Positions 47,642 through 60,846 of a DNA stretch of 64,000 bases are shown here, in pieces; the stretch's first letter is position 1; the number at the start of each line of letters is the position of its first letter. A program made the translations under genes and the position numbers. A model generated the notes under the pieces. It saw nothing but the letters and a program-made list of their open reading frames with translations, did not search any database and had not been told where the DNA came from. The DNA is from Terfezia claveryi. Lineage: Eukaryota; Ascomycota; Pezizomycetes; Pezizales; Pezizaceae. The DNA lies in the NCBI GenBank assembly GCA_015179025.1, contig WHUX01000002.1:558001-622000 (forward strand), written 5' to 3'.

Positions 47642-49989
47642 TTATATCACTGCTCTATTGATACCGTCAGCTGTTGGGTTGTTCAAGGTAGGAATGTTCT
47701 GTGACGCTGGCGTGCGGGTCTTTTAAGTTCATTTTTAGTTCTGATCCGTCACAAATTTCGTGCATCAGTCCAGCTACTTTCTCAGCGGTGTGATGTAGGT
47801 GTGAGTGTGAGGCTTCGGAAGTCTGCGTATACATTCGCATATTGCCCACAAGGCTCTATTGTGTGATGTGAATACGAGGGGCCACACTACGTCAGCACAT
47901 CCACCTCACCTAGCATTATTCTGGTCTTTTCAATCAGGGTTGCAAATGGGGAAATGGGGAAATGAACAGTATTGTTTTTAGGGTTCTTTAGTTAATGTTT
48001 CATTTCTTATTCCTATGCGAAGATTTGCCTGTTACTTTTTCTCTCTTCCGTCCACGGAGAATACTATTTATTTCAAGATTCCGTTTTCTCGCGTCAGCTG
48101 GTAGTCTGTCTGGCATTCATTGCTTTTCTCAAATCTTGGTGTGTTTTGCTTTTTGCTACTGATGCTTTTGCAGTCGAGATCGATACTGGCAGCGGGATCG
48201 GTTCGCTTGCGCCCTGGATGTCCTGGGCAGGTTCGTTTTGCTTCTGACGGGTTTCTACTTTGCCGTTTCGTTGTCACGATATTCGTTTTTGTTACCCGAA
48301 ATGAAACAACCCTTGCGAGGTACTGTACTAAATTCTGTTCTTGGATATGTACATTGGGTGGCTTGCTTACTGCAAACAATTTCTCTTAGTTGCTACGAAT
48401 TATCTCCCGTTACTTAGTACGCATCAAAGTTCCTCCACCCAGCCTGAATTTAAAGACCTAATTATCGATCAGATATGGTGCCGTAGCACGTAATCAGGGG
48501 TCTGCAAGTGGATTCTATGCGTATCTGTAATTAATTGACATGCTGAACTGCTGTTGTGTCGCCCTGTATAACAATATGCGAGTAGGTATATAATTTACGG
48601 GGAGTGAAGGAGCATTCTATTACTTATTATAATTTACTGCGGATGTCGAGGCTGTGGGAATGATATTGTTAAGCAACGTAACCACTTGCAATTGACTACC
48701 ACAGTACTCAAGGGAGAGAACTTATGGGATGAAAAATTTCCTGATATGTGGAGTACAGTAACATGGGTAATAATGTGGGAGGGTCGGGTAATCAGTTTGT
48801 TGGTTGATGGTGTAATCATTTAGGGTCATGGAACTGACTTCCGGGGAGATATAAAAGATGTGTGCCCCACAAACGTTTTTTTCCTAATAGTTAAAAGAAA
48901 AAGAAAGAAATTTATTTTTATTATTTTCATTACTCAAGATATTTCTCGTCACTTATCACTTTTATTTTTCGGGGGGGAAGATCCCCTGAGAAGAAATTCC
49001 GGGGAACCTTTTTAGGGAATCACAAGTTATGTAACTACATAGGTAGTAGGTAGGTATACTTACATTAGATTCTCCTATATATAATAATATGGTTAGATTA
49101 AATCCCGATGTGAGTTTTTTTGTTAGTGAGGGGGAAGTGGGGGGGGAGGGGAATTGGATTTCCTTGTTTTTTTGTTTTCTAAAATTTCAAATTGCACAAG
49201 CCTCAACTCCCCAGTTCCAGTGTGGATCAAGTACACAGGTGAAACATAACTGATGTGCAGTTATGTATGCAATAGATAGGATGACATAGCCCATCCTTCG
49301 TTCCATTTGCCCCCTTAAGTTAACTTTACCTCTCTGTCTCACCTCGGCACGAATCATCTATATACTGTTGCATATATGCATACATCGAAACGTTTACAAA
49401 CATCAGGAATAGGTCAAAAGTCTCCCAATCATCTTCATCATCCACCACAATGTACCCTTCAAGAAACTCCAGGGGAAAACATATATGCATGAAGATAGGC
49501 GCGTCCGACAATGCTATACGCAATATGATCCTTCCAGTTATCCAGCCCCATAGCTATAGGATTGGTACCCGAACCTAGGAAATCGAATCTGGATCGGATC
49601 GATAGACCCCAATCATTCTTGGGATGGAAGGTAATGATTATCACCCATGTTTCTTGCTAAAGCAGAATCATAAGGTTTGATCAAAAGCTAGTATAGCTAC
49701 ATTTCTGTGTACAGGCAGAAATTGACGTAATAGACCCTGCCTAATGGAATAGTATGGACTGGGTACTAGATGATCAATGTTGTTACTTTCTTCCAGGAAA
49801 TCGTAAAATAGAAGTATTAATATGAAGGAAGCTGTAAACCTATAGATTAATTGTAACCAGTTAAGCTTATTAGATTCACATCTCTATATATATAAAGGTC
49901 AGTAAATATGGTATCGTGAAAGGTAACAATTGTAATAAAATATAGAAAAACCCCTTCTACCCCCACCCCCCTCCTCCTCCTCCAACACC

Positions 49990-50023
<34 letters not shown>

Positions 50024-53000
50024 CATCCCATCCTCTGTTTAAGAAAATGAATTTAAAAAATAAAAACCAAATCGGAATTCAATCCCGTTAACATCATAAA
50101 AGCTACCCGTACTATAGGAGGCCACGGATCGAAAGGAAAAAAAGAAAAAAAAAAAAAAAATTTTTTTTGGACAACTGAGCACCTGTTTGGATTTACATCG
50201 TACAGTTCAACTCCACATACACAACGGTATGCACAGGCATGCATGTCGCGAAAATAAAACCGACTAAGATGGCCATTGCGCAGCCCTTCGGATCGGCATG
50301 TACATACATATGTCCTGGCACATGGGCATGGCGCATCACCGACTCGAACATGGGGCATAGAAGTCAGCAACATCTGGTCTTGGTGATGCATTCCATAGCT
50401 ATCGCGATATCTTTGGCCAATTGAACTATATCCTTAGCATCCAGTTAGCAAACAACAGGACACGTGTACGCGTATTTTACATTGCCCAGTTGTAAACCAA
50501 CATTAATATAATTACCCGGGAACGTAAGAAATGAAGATCATAGCCCGAGCTAATATCATAATACGTCGACACCGGGCCTGAGGTTGGAAAGCACACCTAT
50601 ATCTCTCCAGTATTATTGGCTGGATGCATGGAATTTCTCACCAAGAACCATCGACTTCCTCATTCGGAAGCCTATCCAAAGTAGGCAATGACCAACCAGA
50701 GCAACCGGAGCAACTAAGACAGCGCTTTTAGCCTCGGTCTAACCCAAGTAACCGGGGTACGTCAACGTCACGACTTTAGATCTCGGGATGAAATATCTAA
50801 CCTAAACCTACCACCAAAGCCAATGATATCACGGCTGGTGGAAGGTTTTTACGTACTTACACACGCCCGCCTGTGAAGAGCCGGCTCTTCCTGCCAGCGA
50901 TCTATCAGCGAGCCAACCTCGGGCGAGCAAGAAACCCCCTGTCTTCCCACCCAGAAAGGGCAGGGGATCTTGCACCCCAGAAATACGGTTATCCTGTCAA
51001 AATGCCTGCTGTTCGTCGCATAAGTAGAGGCCAGTCATAGATACCCACGGTAGGCAGACGAAGAATCGATATCGGTGCTGAAACTCGATGTCAAGATCAT
51101 TTCTTTCCACACCACAACTATAGATTGACACACCCTTCTATTGTACCAAACCGCCAATTATAGCGCAAAATGCACCTTGCTATTGCTCATAACTTATCGA
51201 TAGCCTGCTTATTGATAAAAGACTGAATTTCATAGAAATAGATTGTAATGCATTATTGGGTAGTCAAGCCTTGAATTTCCTAGCATAAACTATATTCAGC
51301 AACCGCATTTGTGTGCATATTAAAGAGATTCACCACCAACTAATCTGATGGCAGATGGAATTGCGAAAGGCAATAGGAAATGTTTCTAAACAGTTTTATC
51401 CGGCCCACATAATAACGATGTTGGTGATGGTGACAGCCTCGATAATAGGGAATTCTGCAGATCACCTGGGTACTTATTGGTGGCCGTATGGTTGTTTGAT
51501 GGCCACATGATAAAATTGATCGACAACGCTGAGAAATAGCAAACGTTGGCACGGTATGCATTGAGCCAAACAAATGAGATTCAATCACGCAACAAATTTA
51601 AAGGGTCCACCGTCGATTGGAGAATTGTCCCTTGAAGCTCCATAACAGACAGGGGTATTTCCAAGGTAGGTATCGATCTGTAACGGAGACAAACTTTCTA
51701 AATCTCCTAATGGAATTGGAATTTCTCAAACAATGGCCGTATGTTCTAAGCAAGATGACGTAAAATGCCTGCATATTTTACCCTTGCCAAGGGAGATAAA
51801 AATGTAAGTATTTCAAGTAACGAAATCCTTCGCCAAAATAAACGGACCTTCCCGGGTCGTACGCTAAGTAGCCGTGTTGATTCGCCCGGACTCGCATATC
51901 CGCCAAAATAAGTAGTCGTCCATGAAATGGGGCGTCTGAAGGCTTAAGAAGTACTATACGTCATAGGTGGCGCCCGATCGAGATTGAATGCAATATCGAA
52001 ATTCTGGTGCTCAGGGGCATTGGTAAGTATTGGAGAGGCCTCCAAATCACAGATTGCCAAGCTACGTCCAGTTCAAAGGGTCCTCTTCAGAAAGCCCACA
52101 AAATTGAGTGGCAGAAAAAGAAGCTCGAACAAATTTGCCAGGGTATTATCAAGAAAAAGATTAAACATATCAACATTGAGTTCAAATGGTAGCACAGAGT
52201 TGTCTGGGATGCAGCATGTCGATTACATGCGCCACTTATGCTAAGGGTATTTGGTGCTTCAGACCCTTGTAGGAGCGGTCAGGAGCGGATATGCCTTCCG
52301 GCGAATGGTATGACGGCTGAGGCCATTATCACCAGGAACTGGTACTTTGGTATCTCCAGTAGCTAATATAATGTGTCTGGTATTTTGAGCTGGTCGACAC
52401 AGGGTCGTGATATCGGCATTGACTGAAACGTTCCCCACTCAACCAGTTACGCTCATCCCAAGTCTCAACGGCTGGTTAGTCTGGTAGCATTCGACAGAAC
52501 TGCAGACCGGATACACTAAAGCTGCTGCTAGACTAGATTAAGGACATAGCCGTTGACACAGGGCGTGCCGAACGCTCCGCAGTGGACTCGGCAAATCTTA
52601 CCGTTTAATCATATAACAGGTAGGCCCAACCATACCACTCTTTCACAGCCCTAGAGGGCAAATGGTCCGCCTAGAGGAATTTGATCACTGTCGTTGACAC
52701 TGGATGCTCAGCCTATATCGGACCGACATAGAGCACTGGAAAATTATGGCTGGTACCAATCCACATTACAGCTCCATGTATAGCAGATGGCCTCATATCA
52801 TATAGATTTCTCGATTAAGCCGCCGTATAATTTTCTCCTGTGGTAATATATTAGATACAAGAGAACAAGCAAATCAGAACAGAGCCCCATGCACGGAGTG
52901 CATGATCTCGATCAGATACTGTACATATGCATAATTGCAAAAGTCATCCCAATCCTTGACACATAAAAAGCTGGGGGATCGAGCTTTGAGGATCTGTAGC

Positions 53001-55721
53001 TGGGACATCTCCCCTATAGCGATGGAATGATTCCTTGAGAAGCGTACACCTGGAATGTCATGTGAGGAGAGCAACTGTTCGCTTGTTCGGTATGTTTCCC
53101 TAATACCCGTTGGGAACTAAACAATGAAAAGCTAATGTTGATATTTGATACTGCTTCATAATATCCAAGAGATCTAGAGATCTAGAGATCGGGTTTTGAA
53201 AGCCAAGTGGTCATTCCATGCAGATGATATTGCATTGTGGCGCCGCAGCGGTAGTCTGTTGAAGAAATAGGAGCCCCCCATTCAAGCTGTCATGTCTTTG
53301 GTTTCTATTGATAATGGGAAATGGAACAATTGACGAGCCTGAAAGACTCAAACGTTTATTGATAACATTGCTTCGTAAGATCTGGTACTTAATATAGTGC
53401 AGGACATGGCAGGTGCTCCAGTCCATGGGTCTTTCGTTGCTTTTCTATTGTCTTGCTACACGAAGAGGCCGGCGATGGAACAGCGAATGCTACTACTCTC
53501 CCTTCCGGTGCGCATGCGTGCCACCTGAGCAAGGTGATATGGGGTATGGGGATTTGGGGGCGGCATGTCAATCTCTAGCAAAGAGATGTCAGTAAGAATC
53601 GAAGCCTATATGGGTCCATCGAGATTCCAAAGGCGTTTGGTATTTCTCTTATTGTAACTAAGAGGTTAGACAAATGCAGCCAAGAATAATAAAGCCTTAA
53701 CCACGTCTTGATAGGAAAAAGAAATGTTCTATTCTATCACGCGTCGTTGAAAGGTTAGTATAACTAATTATCGGCCTAGCCAAAACATTACCATCTCTAT
53801 ATACGAATACCCAGTAGACCTATGGAGTACCTACAATTAGTAAATTATGATAAGGCTACGCTTCAGACTGATTTAATAATATCTATTGCGAGTTGACGGT
53901 TAATGTACTGCGAACTCCTGGCTCAATTGCACCTCCAAAGGCTGGTGGGGATATACCTATGCACCTAACCAAACACTATAAGTGACGCACGATCCTGTCG
54001 TTCTTTTTTTCTGAACTTGGGGTGGTTTGCTTGCTGCTTGGTAGTTCTCCCAATGCTTGTCTATATGTAGACGTTGCTTTTGCCGCTATGTATTTGCGGA
54101 CAGGGGTTGCTGATCAGGGTTCAGTCCAGGTTGATAAATAGGCAAGCTACGATGAACTGCCAATTTTCCGATCTGTTTCACGGTTGCTGGCCCAGCTTGA
54201 AGTAGTCGTTCTGCATACGAGTGATCACCCATCAATCATATTGCATGCGGCTTGAAGGAAATGTAACGTAGCGGAGCACCGCAAATGTTGGTTGCTTTTT
54301 CAAGGCGAGCATGTTTTGCATTCAATGTAGCGAAAATTGAGGCCGCAATAATAGATTCTGAGAAGAATATGCAGTAGCATTAGTAACATGTTTTCCAATT
54401 GCAAATTCGGATCATTGGATGGGTTTGGTCCTGCAACCCCTCGGAGCTTGAAGCAGAGTATTTTCCGGTGTGAAGGGCTCTTCAAAATGCGGAAATGCGC
54501 AAGATGACATCAATCGAGAAGCCAATTGCGGTTGACAAGAATACCTGTAAAGCTTCAGTGTAGCCAATTGACACATTGCATATCGAGACATGCTAGTATT
54601 ATGAGGTTTTACATATTAACCTAGGTGGTGGAGACAACTTAACTGTTAGTAACCTACCATACGTGATGCAAGACTGATGTCAATTGAGGGTTGTGCCAAA
54701 TAATTTCTGGACCTTGCTTTCACTACTTTTTACTCTGGAAACTTTATTCGCAACGATGACGGTAGCAATACTATGCAACGTATTTGTAACAGGTACTCTT
54801 CTAATCTACTAGGTGATCCGGATCTGAATTCCTTCTCTCAAACCAATTCAACTGCCTACTCGAGCCCGAGCAGGTTATAACGTTTCGCCCGTTCACTCAA
54901 AGTTGTAGTCGACACTTGTGGAGGATAGTCTGGTGAGCTGGGCTCCACAAGACTGCTGCCAAGGTGTTGAACTGCCCTTTACCTACTTACCTGAGTAAGT
55001 ACTCTTCTGTACCTATCATTCCAGTTATGCGATTAGCCCCGGCCCATGAAGGTCCGTTCGCCAGAATTTAGTACTCGGAGTAATTACAGATCCGGATAAT
55101 GGGCATTCTGCTTACCGGACTGAATGCGCATGTATACCTAAGTGATCACCTTCCCCTGGGCCTTTTCCTTGAAAGTCAATTGGGAGCTGTTTACTGATGC
55201 CTCTTGTCGCCCACATCTAGCTTCAGGACGCATCCTTTTCATCCGTAGGCGTAGACTCAAGCCAGACTATAGACCCCTACGCATCGGTCGCCACGGACCA
55301 AAGGCAAAAGTTGCAACTCTCCAGAAGTTCTTAGAATGTTGCAAAGTGGCTGCTGCTGCACGCTATCTTACTGAAGAAAAAAATTCAACGCGAATCCCGA
55401 ATTGGCATTGAGGAGAGGAAAGCAGGGCGCCGGGCTTATCCTGGCAGCACGCTGGGTGAAAGGGTCCTCATGGCGCAGACAGGCACTTACATATCTGTCA
55501 GCTTTGATGCAAGGAAAGAAACTATGGTTTTTCCGTCAGTGCGAGCTGCTATGGATGTTGTCCATTAGAGTTTGCCAGCTCTGTCGACAAGTAATTTGTT
55601 ACAGCCAAAAGGGCTTCATTATTGAATACACAGACGCTGCCTACGTGAGGTGTTTCGAAACAAGCTGGTAGCGGAAGCAAGGCGCAGAAGCGAGAGTTGC
55701 GCCGGATAGGGCGATTCGAAC

Positions 55722-55750
55722 TCTAGGGTCTAACCAGACTATTTAGGGTC
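55722..55750 (-). mobile_element. Micro-insertion E, 11 bp, 8/9 flanking duplication
   Basis: TAACCAGACTA (55731-55741) lies between TCTAGGGTC (55722-55730) and TTTAGGGTC (55742-55750). The single mismatch is C/T. The core keeps only the terminal 10-11 bp of the family. Confidence 0.6.
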
Positions 55751-55828
55751 CATACTAATGGGCCCTTCTTCCGACCTAGCCTCCTGCCGGCCACGACCAG
55801 ACCACAACCGGCCATGGCATATGTGGTG

Positions 55829-55872
55829 GGCAATCCCCTAGGCAATCCCCTAGGCACTCCCCTAGGCAGTCC
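55829..55872. repeat. 12-bp minisatellite
   Basis: Units of GGCAATCCCCTA are repeated about 3.5 times with later units varying at one to two bases. Confidence 0.85.
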
Positions 55873-57239
55873 TCAATCCCTAGAATCAAGTCCTATCGTC
55901 ATTGTCAGTTAGTATTGTGGCGAGATTCTACAGCCGGGCCAAGCGACGATAGTGATAGTTCGATTAAGGGACGGATGGTGCGGTTGGGTGCCGGCATTCG
56001 TCAGGCAGCTCAGCTGATCCGGGCTGCAAAATGTCCTGATGCCCATAATTTCTGAATTTTGGATCACCCGTTTCCGCCTATCCTTTCCTGCCTCCGCGCC
56101 TGCATTTTCCCCCGGATTCGATACTGAGCTGAGCTTCCTGTTCCACCCTGCTTTCGAATACTTGACCTAACAGTTACAGTCGGAGGGGCCGCCAAGCGGA
56201 TACCCAGCAGCCACATACAGCCTGGGGCCGCTGGCACACCTTGCCGCATCACCACCCCGGCACCAGCACAAGGACTACACATACATTACTGGCGCATCCT
56301 ACTCACATTGTACATCCATACCTCGTGCATACTACGTACATACATATACACGACACTCTACACACACACCGCATACATTGTTGATGGGTGACGGTGACGG
56401 ACGGGGTACAGTAGGCGACGCAGGAAGGCAACTGCTCGTGGGGTGGGAGTGCCTGTGGAGAAGCATACGGCCATGCGAAGCAGGAGCACTGTAGACCAGG
56501 AGCCAGTGTAGGCCAGGAGCAGCAAGGAGAAAGCGAAGCAGGGGACTGGATCATGGATGGGTATCTCGTCGCTGCTGAGGCCTTGCTTGCATTCTAGTCG
56601 TTCACCACTTGTCATATTTACGCCCTTCTTTTTCCCTCCTCTTCCTTCGCTGACCCTCTCTGCCCACACGCAAACCCCCCTCTTTCCCCCCGTGAGCGGT
56701 GGCTCCTGCTAGTGCACTGTAGGGCGTGAAAGCCTCCTCCACATCGATCCCCTACCATCCCTTCCGTCGCTTCCAGTGCTCTCCAACCCCTACAACATCT
56801 GCATCAACCACTGCCCCCCTCCACCCCCCTCCACACAACTTAAGAAGAGGGTGCCACCCTTCCCCCCCCCAGTCTGGCCCCTCCCCACGAAAAAAAAGGT
56901 CCTGCGTGGTTGTTCTTATTTCAATCCTCCACTCCGCTGCTCACCCCACCACCCAGTCACTCGCTGCACCCACACCATACGCAAGAACTACTCCCCCTAC
57001 AGCTCCCACCACTATCCACTACCGCTACTGTTCTTATACTACTGCCCATCACTACGACACACAGCGTCAAGGCAATCGGGTTATATAACATACACTGCTA
57101 GAACCCCCCCCTTCTCAGTCTTCTTCAACGACGCATCTCGCCTCCGAAGCTCAAAACTAAGCTCAACGCAAGGCAAATCTACAACACTCAATATACATTT
57201 AGCTATCACAAGTCAAGCAGTTCACTGCAGATTATTGCA

Positions 57240-58091
57240 ATGGATCACTGGGCAATCACTACTTCGTCCGGGCGACGGGTCTCCCTTCTCTGCGAAGATG
57301 ACAATTACTCCTCCGGCTCATCCAACTCAGCGCCCACCCCTCCGTTATCGCCAGATCACTTCAACGGCAGGCAACACCGAGCCTTTTCGTTTGAATCGTC
57401 TAGCTCGTCCTCGAGCTCAGTGAGGTCGAATTCGCCTCGCACTCCTCCAAATCTTCCCCTACCACCCCTCGATAAACTGCTGCCGGTAAATGAGCATCAC
57501 TTCTTTCCCCCACTGTCAGCATCCAGGCATAATTCTTTCTCCACTTCTCCAACTGTATCCCCATTGTCCACAAATATGGAAGAGAACGTCATCCCCTCGG
57601 TTTCCCAGGCGTCGTCGATTGCTACTATCTCCAATCCACCATCTCCAAAATCGTCATCATCTGCCAACCCGGTGATCAAACGGTCTTCACGCCGCTACAC
57701 GTGCCACTGTGGAAAATCCTTCACCACTTCAGGGCACTTGGCTCGCCATACCCGCATCCATACTGGAGAGAAGAATTACGTCTGCCCAGAAGCCAACTGC
57801 GGTGCAAGATTCAGCCGTCAGGATAATTGTATGCAACACTACAGGACCCATCAGAGTGGATCTGCCAGCAAGAGGGCCGCCAGGCGGAGACGAATGTCGG
57901 CTGATTCTTCTGCCAGCGGCAGAGAAAGGGAGAATGACGGTGATATCGACAGTCCTGCATCTGCTCATCGGCATTCTCTTCCATATCGCACTTCTCAGCC
58001 GTACATATACAACCACCACTTGTCAACCCAATTCGCAGCAGAGGGCGGTTTAGCAGCGTTGGCATCAGTAGCAATCGCCTCATACCCATAA
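57240..58091 (+). CDS. C2H2 zinc-finger transcription factor, Nrg1/2-like
   Basis: A single frame of 283 residues. The first 145 residues are Ser/Pro-rich. Two adjacent zinc fingers follow near residues 152-205: [18 protein letters not shown] then [20 protein letters not shown] and [14 protein letters not shown]. The linker TGEK and the [13 protein letters not shown] helix match the Nrg1/Nrg2 class of glucose and filamentation repressors. In finger 1 the two cysteines are separated by one residue (CHC) rather than two. A basic stretch [11 protein letters not shown] follows and is a likely nuclear signal. The gene is isolated in gene-poor DNA with a long CT-rich leader. Confidence 0.88.
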   Translation: MDHWAITTSSGRRVSLLCEDDNYSSGSSNSAPTPPLSPDHFNGRQHRAFSFESSSSSSSSVRSNSPRTPPNLPLPPLDKLLPVNEHHFFPPLSASRHNSFSTSPTVSPLSTNMEENVIPSVSQASSIATISNPPSPKSSSSANPVIKRSSRRYTCHCGKSFTTSGHLARHTRIHTGEKNYVCPEANCGARFSRQDNCMQHYRTHQSGSASKRAARRRRMSADSSASGRERENDGDIDSPASAHRHSLPYRTSQPYIYNHHLSTQFAAEGGLAALASVAIASYP

Positions 58092-59182
58092 TCATTTCCC
58101 TTTCAACTCTTGGAGGGATTAGCATTGGGTTCATTATGGGATCATATAAAATGGCACAGGAGCAAACTCTTTGGTTATACATATTGGTTTATTTTCTACT
58201 CAACACGATTCTAATTTTCTGCTTGCTTCCGGTGTGGTTATTGCTGGCTCCTCCTTTGGTGCTGAATTGTTCTTCAAGCATGGGAGTCTCAACTTTGTTC
58301 CTCAAACCCTTTCGCTTCTCGCTGAAACTTTGGGATGGTTTATTTCTTTTCTTTCGTTGGGCTCTACTCTTTCTTTCTCTCATCAAGTTCCATTTTTCTG
58401 TTATTTGTGGAGGCTTTTCGGGTGTGGTTCGGATGGAGTTATTAGGCGTTCTTGTTTTAACAAATGTCCCATAAATCAAAAAAGGAAATGGACATCACGA
58501 TCGTGAACAAAGATATTCACAGATCGGAAAAATATCGACGCCAAGTCGTCACAATCGGGTTATTTCCTACGGTTGAACTGTTTCATTGTTTTCTTCCCCT
58601 GTTGTCATATTTCCTCCATATTTCTCTGAGTCTAGGGTGGTACCTCTGAAACTTTTTGGGTCAAGGTGGTTCAAATTGATATTTTTATGCGTGGGGTGGG
58701 GGCCGGTTTGGGGCTTTACTTTTTTGGACAAAAAAAAGGTATTCTTTTTGGCAATACTTCATTGTGAAACAAATGGTTAGCACACTAGAAGATAACACGA
58801 TTTACACTGCAAACCTATAAAGGTTGTTCCACGGTGAATTCATTCCATTGGCACTGCCTCCACTCTGCTGCCCGCAGCAAGTACTCTAGGTACGGCCTTC
58901 GAAGGGATGAGCTGTTTACCTTCGCTTCTGGACCTGCCTGCAAAACGCACAGGAAACAACCAAAGCTGCGACATTGCCGCCTAGCCGCGTTGGGTTAGCT
59001 GCCTACAAACCCTGATTGCGGAAAACTCCAAGGTTCAATCCGTCCTGTCATGATGCATAAGTCAAATTTCTGCAGATCCAAACCAAACTCAGAATCAAAG
59101 CTTTCTAACTTCTACATCGCAGCAAGATTGGTCCCGCCCCCAGTAATCTTCGAACCTGAAAAGCTCGCTCGGTGCCTTACCC

Positions 59183-59229
59183 CAGCCGGTGGTGCACTGC
59201 ACTACGGAGGGCTTGTGCCAGCCAGACTA
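59183..59229 (-). repeat. Longer relative of the micro-insertion terminus
   Basis: Read on the minus strand it begins TAGTCTGGCTGGCACAAGCC and continues with CTCCGTAGTGCAGTGCACC. The CCTCC-TAG-TG part is shared with the inner ends of insertions B and H. No 9-bp duplication of the bases beside its terminus (GTATTTTAC) is found nearby, so its inner boundary is unknown. Confidence 0.55.
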
Positions 59230-59374
59230 GTATTTTACTTGATCCCTCTAAATTCTTGCGTCCCTGAAGGATAATGATGATGTCCTTCATTGTGCTAAGC
59301 CATAGGGCCCGGCCTGAGCGATCATTGACTAGTACCGCTATGGCTAAGTAGAATTCCGCTCTCGAAATCGGGCA

Positions 59375-59395
59375 TCGGGCATCGGGCATCAGATC
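59375..59395. repeat. Short 7-bp tandem repeat
   Basis: CGGGCAT is repeated three times in tandem. Confidence 0.8.
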
Positions 59396-59921
59396 GAGCA
59401 GGAAATTGGAAGCTCAATGTGCAGCAGCTACTTTACAAGTGTTTTTGCAAGCATATGCTCACAAATTAGAGTGGAGTTTTACCATCAGAACTTGGATGAG
59501 TTTTCTACCTAGGTGTTATAGATTATCTGTACCATTATAGTGATTGTTATCCATGCCTGGGGCACGAGACTAATGCCTGGAGGGTCGACAACATCATAAT
59601 CCGGTAACAATATCAAGAGCACACTCCGGCTGACGGGACTATCTGGAAGAGCTATAGAGTATCTCAAGTATCTTAAGTATTGATGAAGATAGGGTTTATC
59701 ATGGACCGCATTATACTCTGCTTTACAACTGCTCAAGTGGCCAATCTATGTGTTTATCTAGCCTCGGTCCATGATTATCGACACCCAACCCAAGGGTCAC
59801 AGGGACACAAATGGTTTACAAGGGTCAATCCACGAAACAAGATAAACAAGATAGGTAAGTAAATAGTACCACCTCTGTTCGCCGGTCTTAGCACTTGAAG
59901 TTTTGGTAGTCTCGATCAGAG

Positions 59922-59954
59922 CCTCGTAGAGTGCCAACCAGACTACCTCGTAGA
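59922..59954 (-). mobile_element. Micro-insertion F, 15 bp, perfect 9-bp duplication
   Basis: CCTCGTAGA at 59922-59930 and 59946-59954 flanks exactly GTGCCAACCAGACTA (59931-59945). It has the same length and core as insertion D in unrelated flanking DNA. Confidence 0.85.
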
Positions 59955-60079
59955 GGAGCTTTGGCATTTACCCAGAATGCTAGTTCAGTACTTGTTCAGT
60001 AGCTTCTGGTCCTTTGAACGTTAATCCTACTATCGCTACCGTGAATTTACATCTGCCATGCATGTAAAGCTTTATGCGT

Positions 60080-60107
60080 GTCCCCGCCAACCAGACTAGT
60101 CCCTGCC
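60080..60107 (-). mobile_element. Micro-insertion G, 10 bp, 8/9 flanking duplication
   Basis: AACCAGACTA (60089-60098) lies between GTCCCCGCC (60080-60088) and GTCCCTGCC (60099-60107). The mismatch is a C/T at a CpG. This is the shortest copy. Confidence 0.6.
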
Positions 60108-60807
60108 CACATGCCAGGTGTATTGTTAATTTGCACGCCACATTACTAGCTATTTCTCGATCCTATAACAATGGTAGTTATGTTAAATTCCGATCGCCAA
60201 CCTGACTGAAAGGAGATCGATTTCTTGAGCTTAAGTGCTTACTATCGGGTAATGTCATAACATCCCTCACCCGGTCCATTGATTGACTAGCTGATCAATG
60301 CATCTTCCAGCTATAGCAGAATATTTGCTCAGCTTTGAAACCCCCCGGTCGTTGATATGCCTAGTACGTCTCCGATATTATCTCCCACGGAGAATCGGAG
60401 TTAAACGTCTTATCTGTATATACCAAGGCAACCCCGTATGGTAGGCAAGTACCTCCCGTTGAAGCAAGAGTGGCAAGTAGTTTATCATGAGCTGGTGATA
60501 GTTAGATATAGAGGAGCTGCAAAAACGTAGCTGAGGTATCTCGAGCTTACACTTTATCGTGATCGACGGATATGCACTATATGAACGTTTCGCAACTGTG
60601 TTGACAGTTGAACTTCAGCATCTAATTGGCTACTTATTGGTGGCTGGTCGTATTGTGAATCGGCCTGGCAAGGGCACGCAGGGACCTTGACCACCTGGTG
60701 TATCAGCATATACTTACTGAATTTAGTACTTCATACTTCTTTACATGGAATACGAATTGAGACAAATTTGAACGTCAGTTATATTTACACTAGGAAACAA
60801 TAGTCAT

Positions 60808-60846
60808 CGAAATAAAGCCAAAGGCGAAATAAAGCCAAAGGCGAAG
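60808..60846. repeat. 17-bp tandem duplication
   Basis: CGAAATAAAGCCAAAGG occurs twice in tandem, followed by a partial third unit. Confidence 0.85.

Larger units (their letters stand above)
47642..57239. other. Gene-poor stretch of about 9.6 kb
   Basis: No convincing gene is seen. It is AT-rich with many homopolymers, including A-runs at about 49990-50018 and a poly-A/poly-T junction near 50144-50168. Scattered frames of 60-110 codons have no recognisable domains. The frames at 55142-55671 (for example GRHGPKAKVATLQKFLECCK) have a protein-like look and contain in-frame stops, so a decayed gene or transposon is possible. The region 57.0-57.24 kb is probably leader of the downstream C2H2 gene. 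Confidence 0.55.

Noticed and set aside
52474..52495. TAGTCTGGTAGC as another micro-insertion
   Set aside because: Core match is short and no flanking duplication is present.
54926..54960. TAGTCTGGTGAGC as another micro-insertion
   Set aside because: Similarity ends after TAGTCTGG and there is no 9-bp flanking duplication; the site is instead a small CTTGTGGAG/CTCCACAAG foldback.
55142..55671. Two consecutive plus-strand frames with protein-like composition
   Set aside because: Continuation needs reading through several stops and no known retroelement or enzyme motif could be identified.
55690..55760. Possible minus-strand tRNA 3' half around GAGTTCGAATCGCC
   Set aside because: The T-stem arms are not complementary and no A box is present; the stretch overlaps micro-insertion E.
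58975..59050. Possible tRNA or tRNA-derived repeat: TAGCCGCGTTGG (A-box-like) and GGTTCAATCCG (B-box-like) about 50 bp apart
   Set aside because: The T-stem and acceptor stem do not pair. It could be a decayed SINE but support is too weak.
50472..59238. GTATTTTAC at 50472 and 59230 as ends of an 8.7-kb element bounded by the 59183-59229 terminus
   Set aside because: The sequence after the left copy does not resemble the terminus, and a 9-mer shared over this distance is expected by chance.
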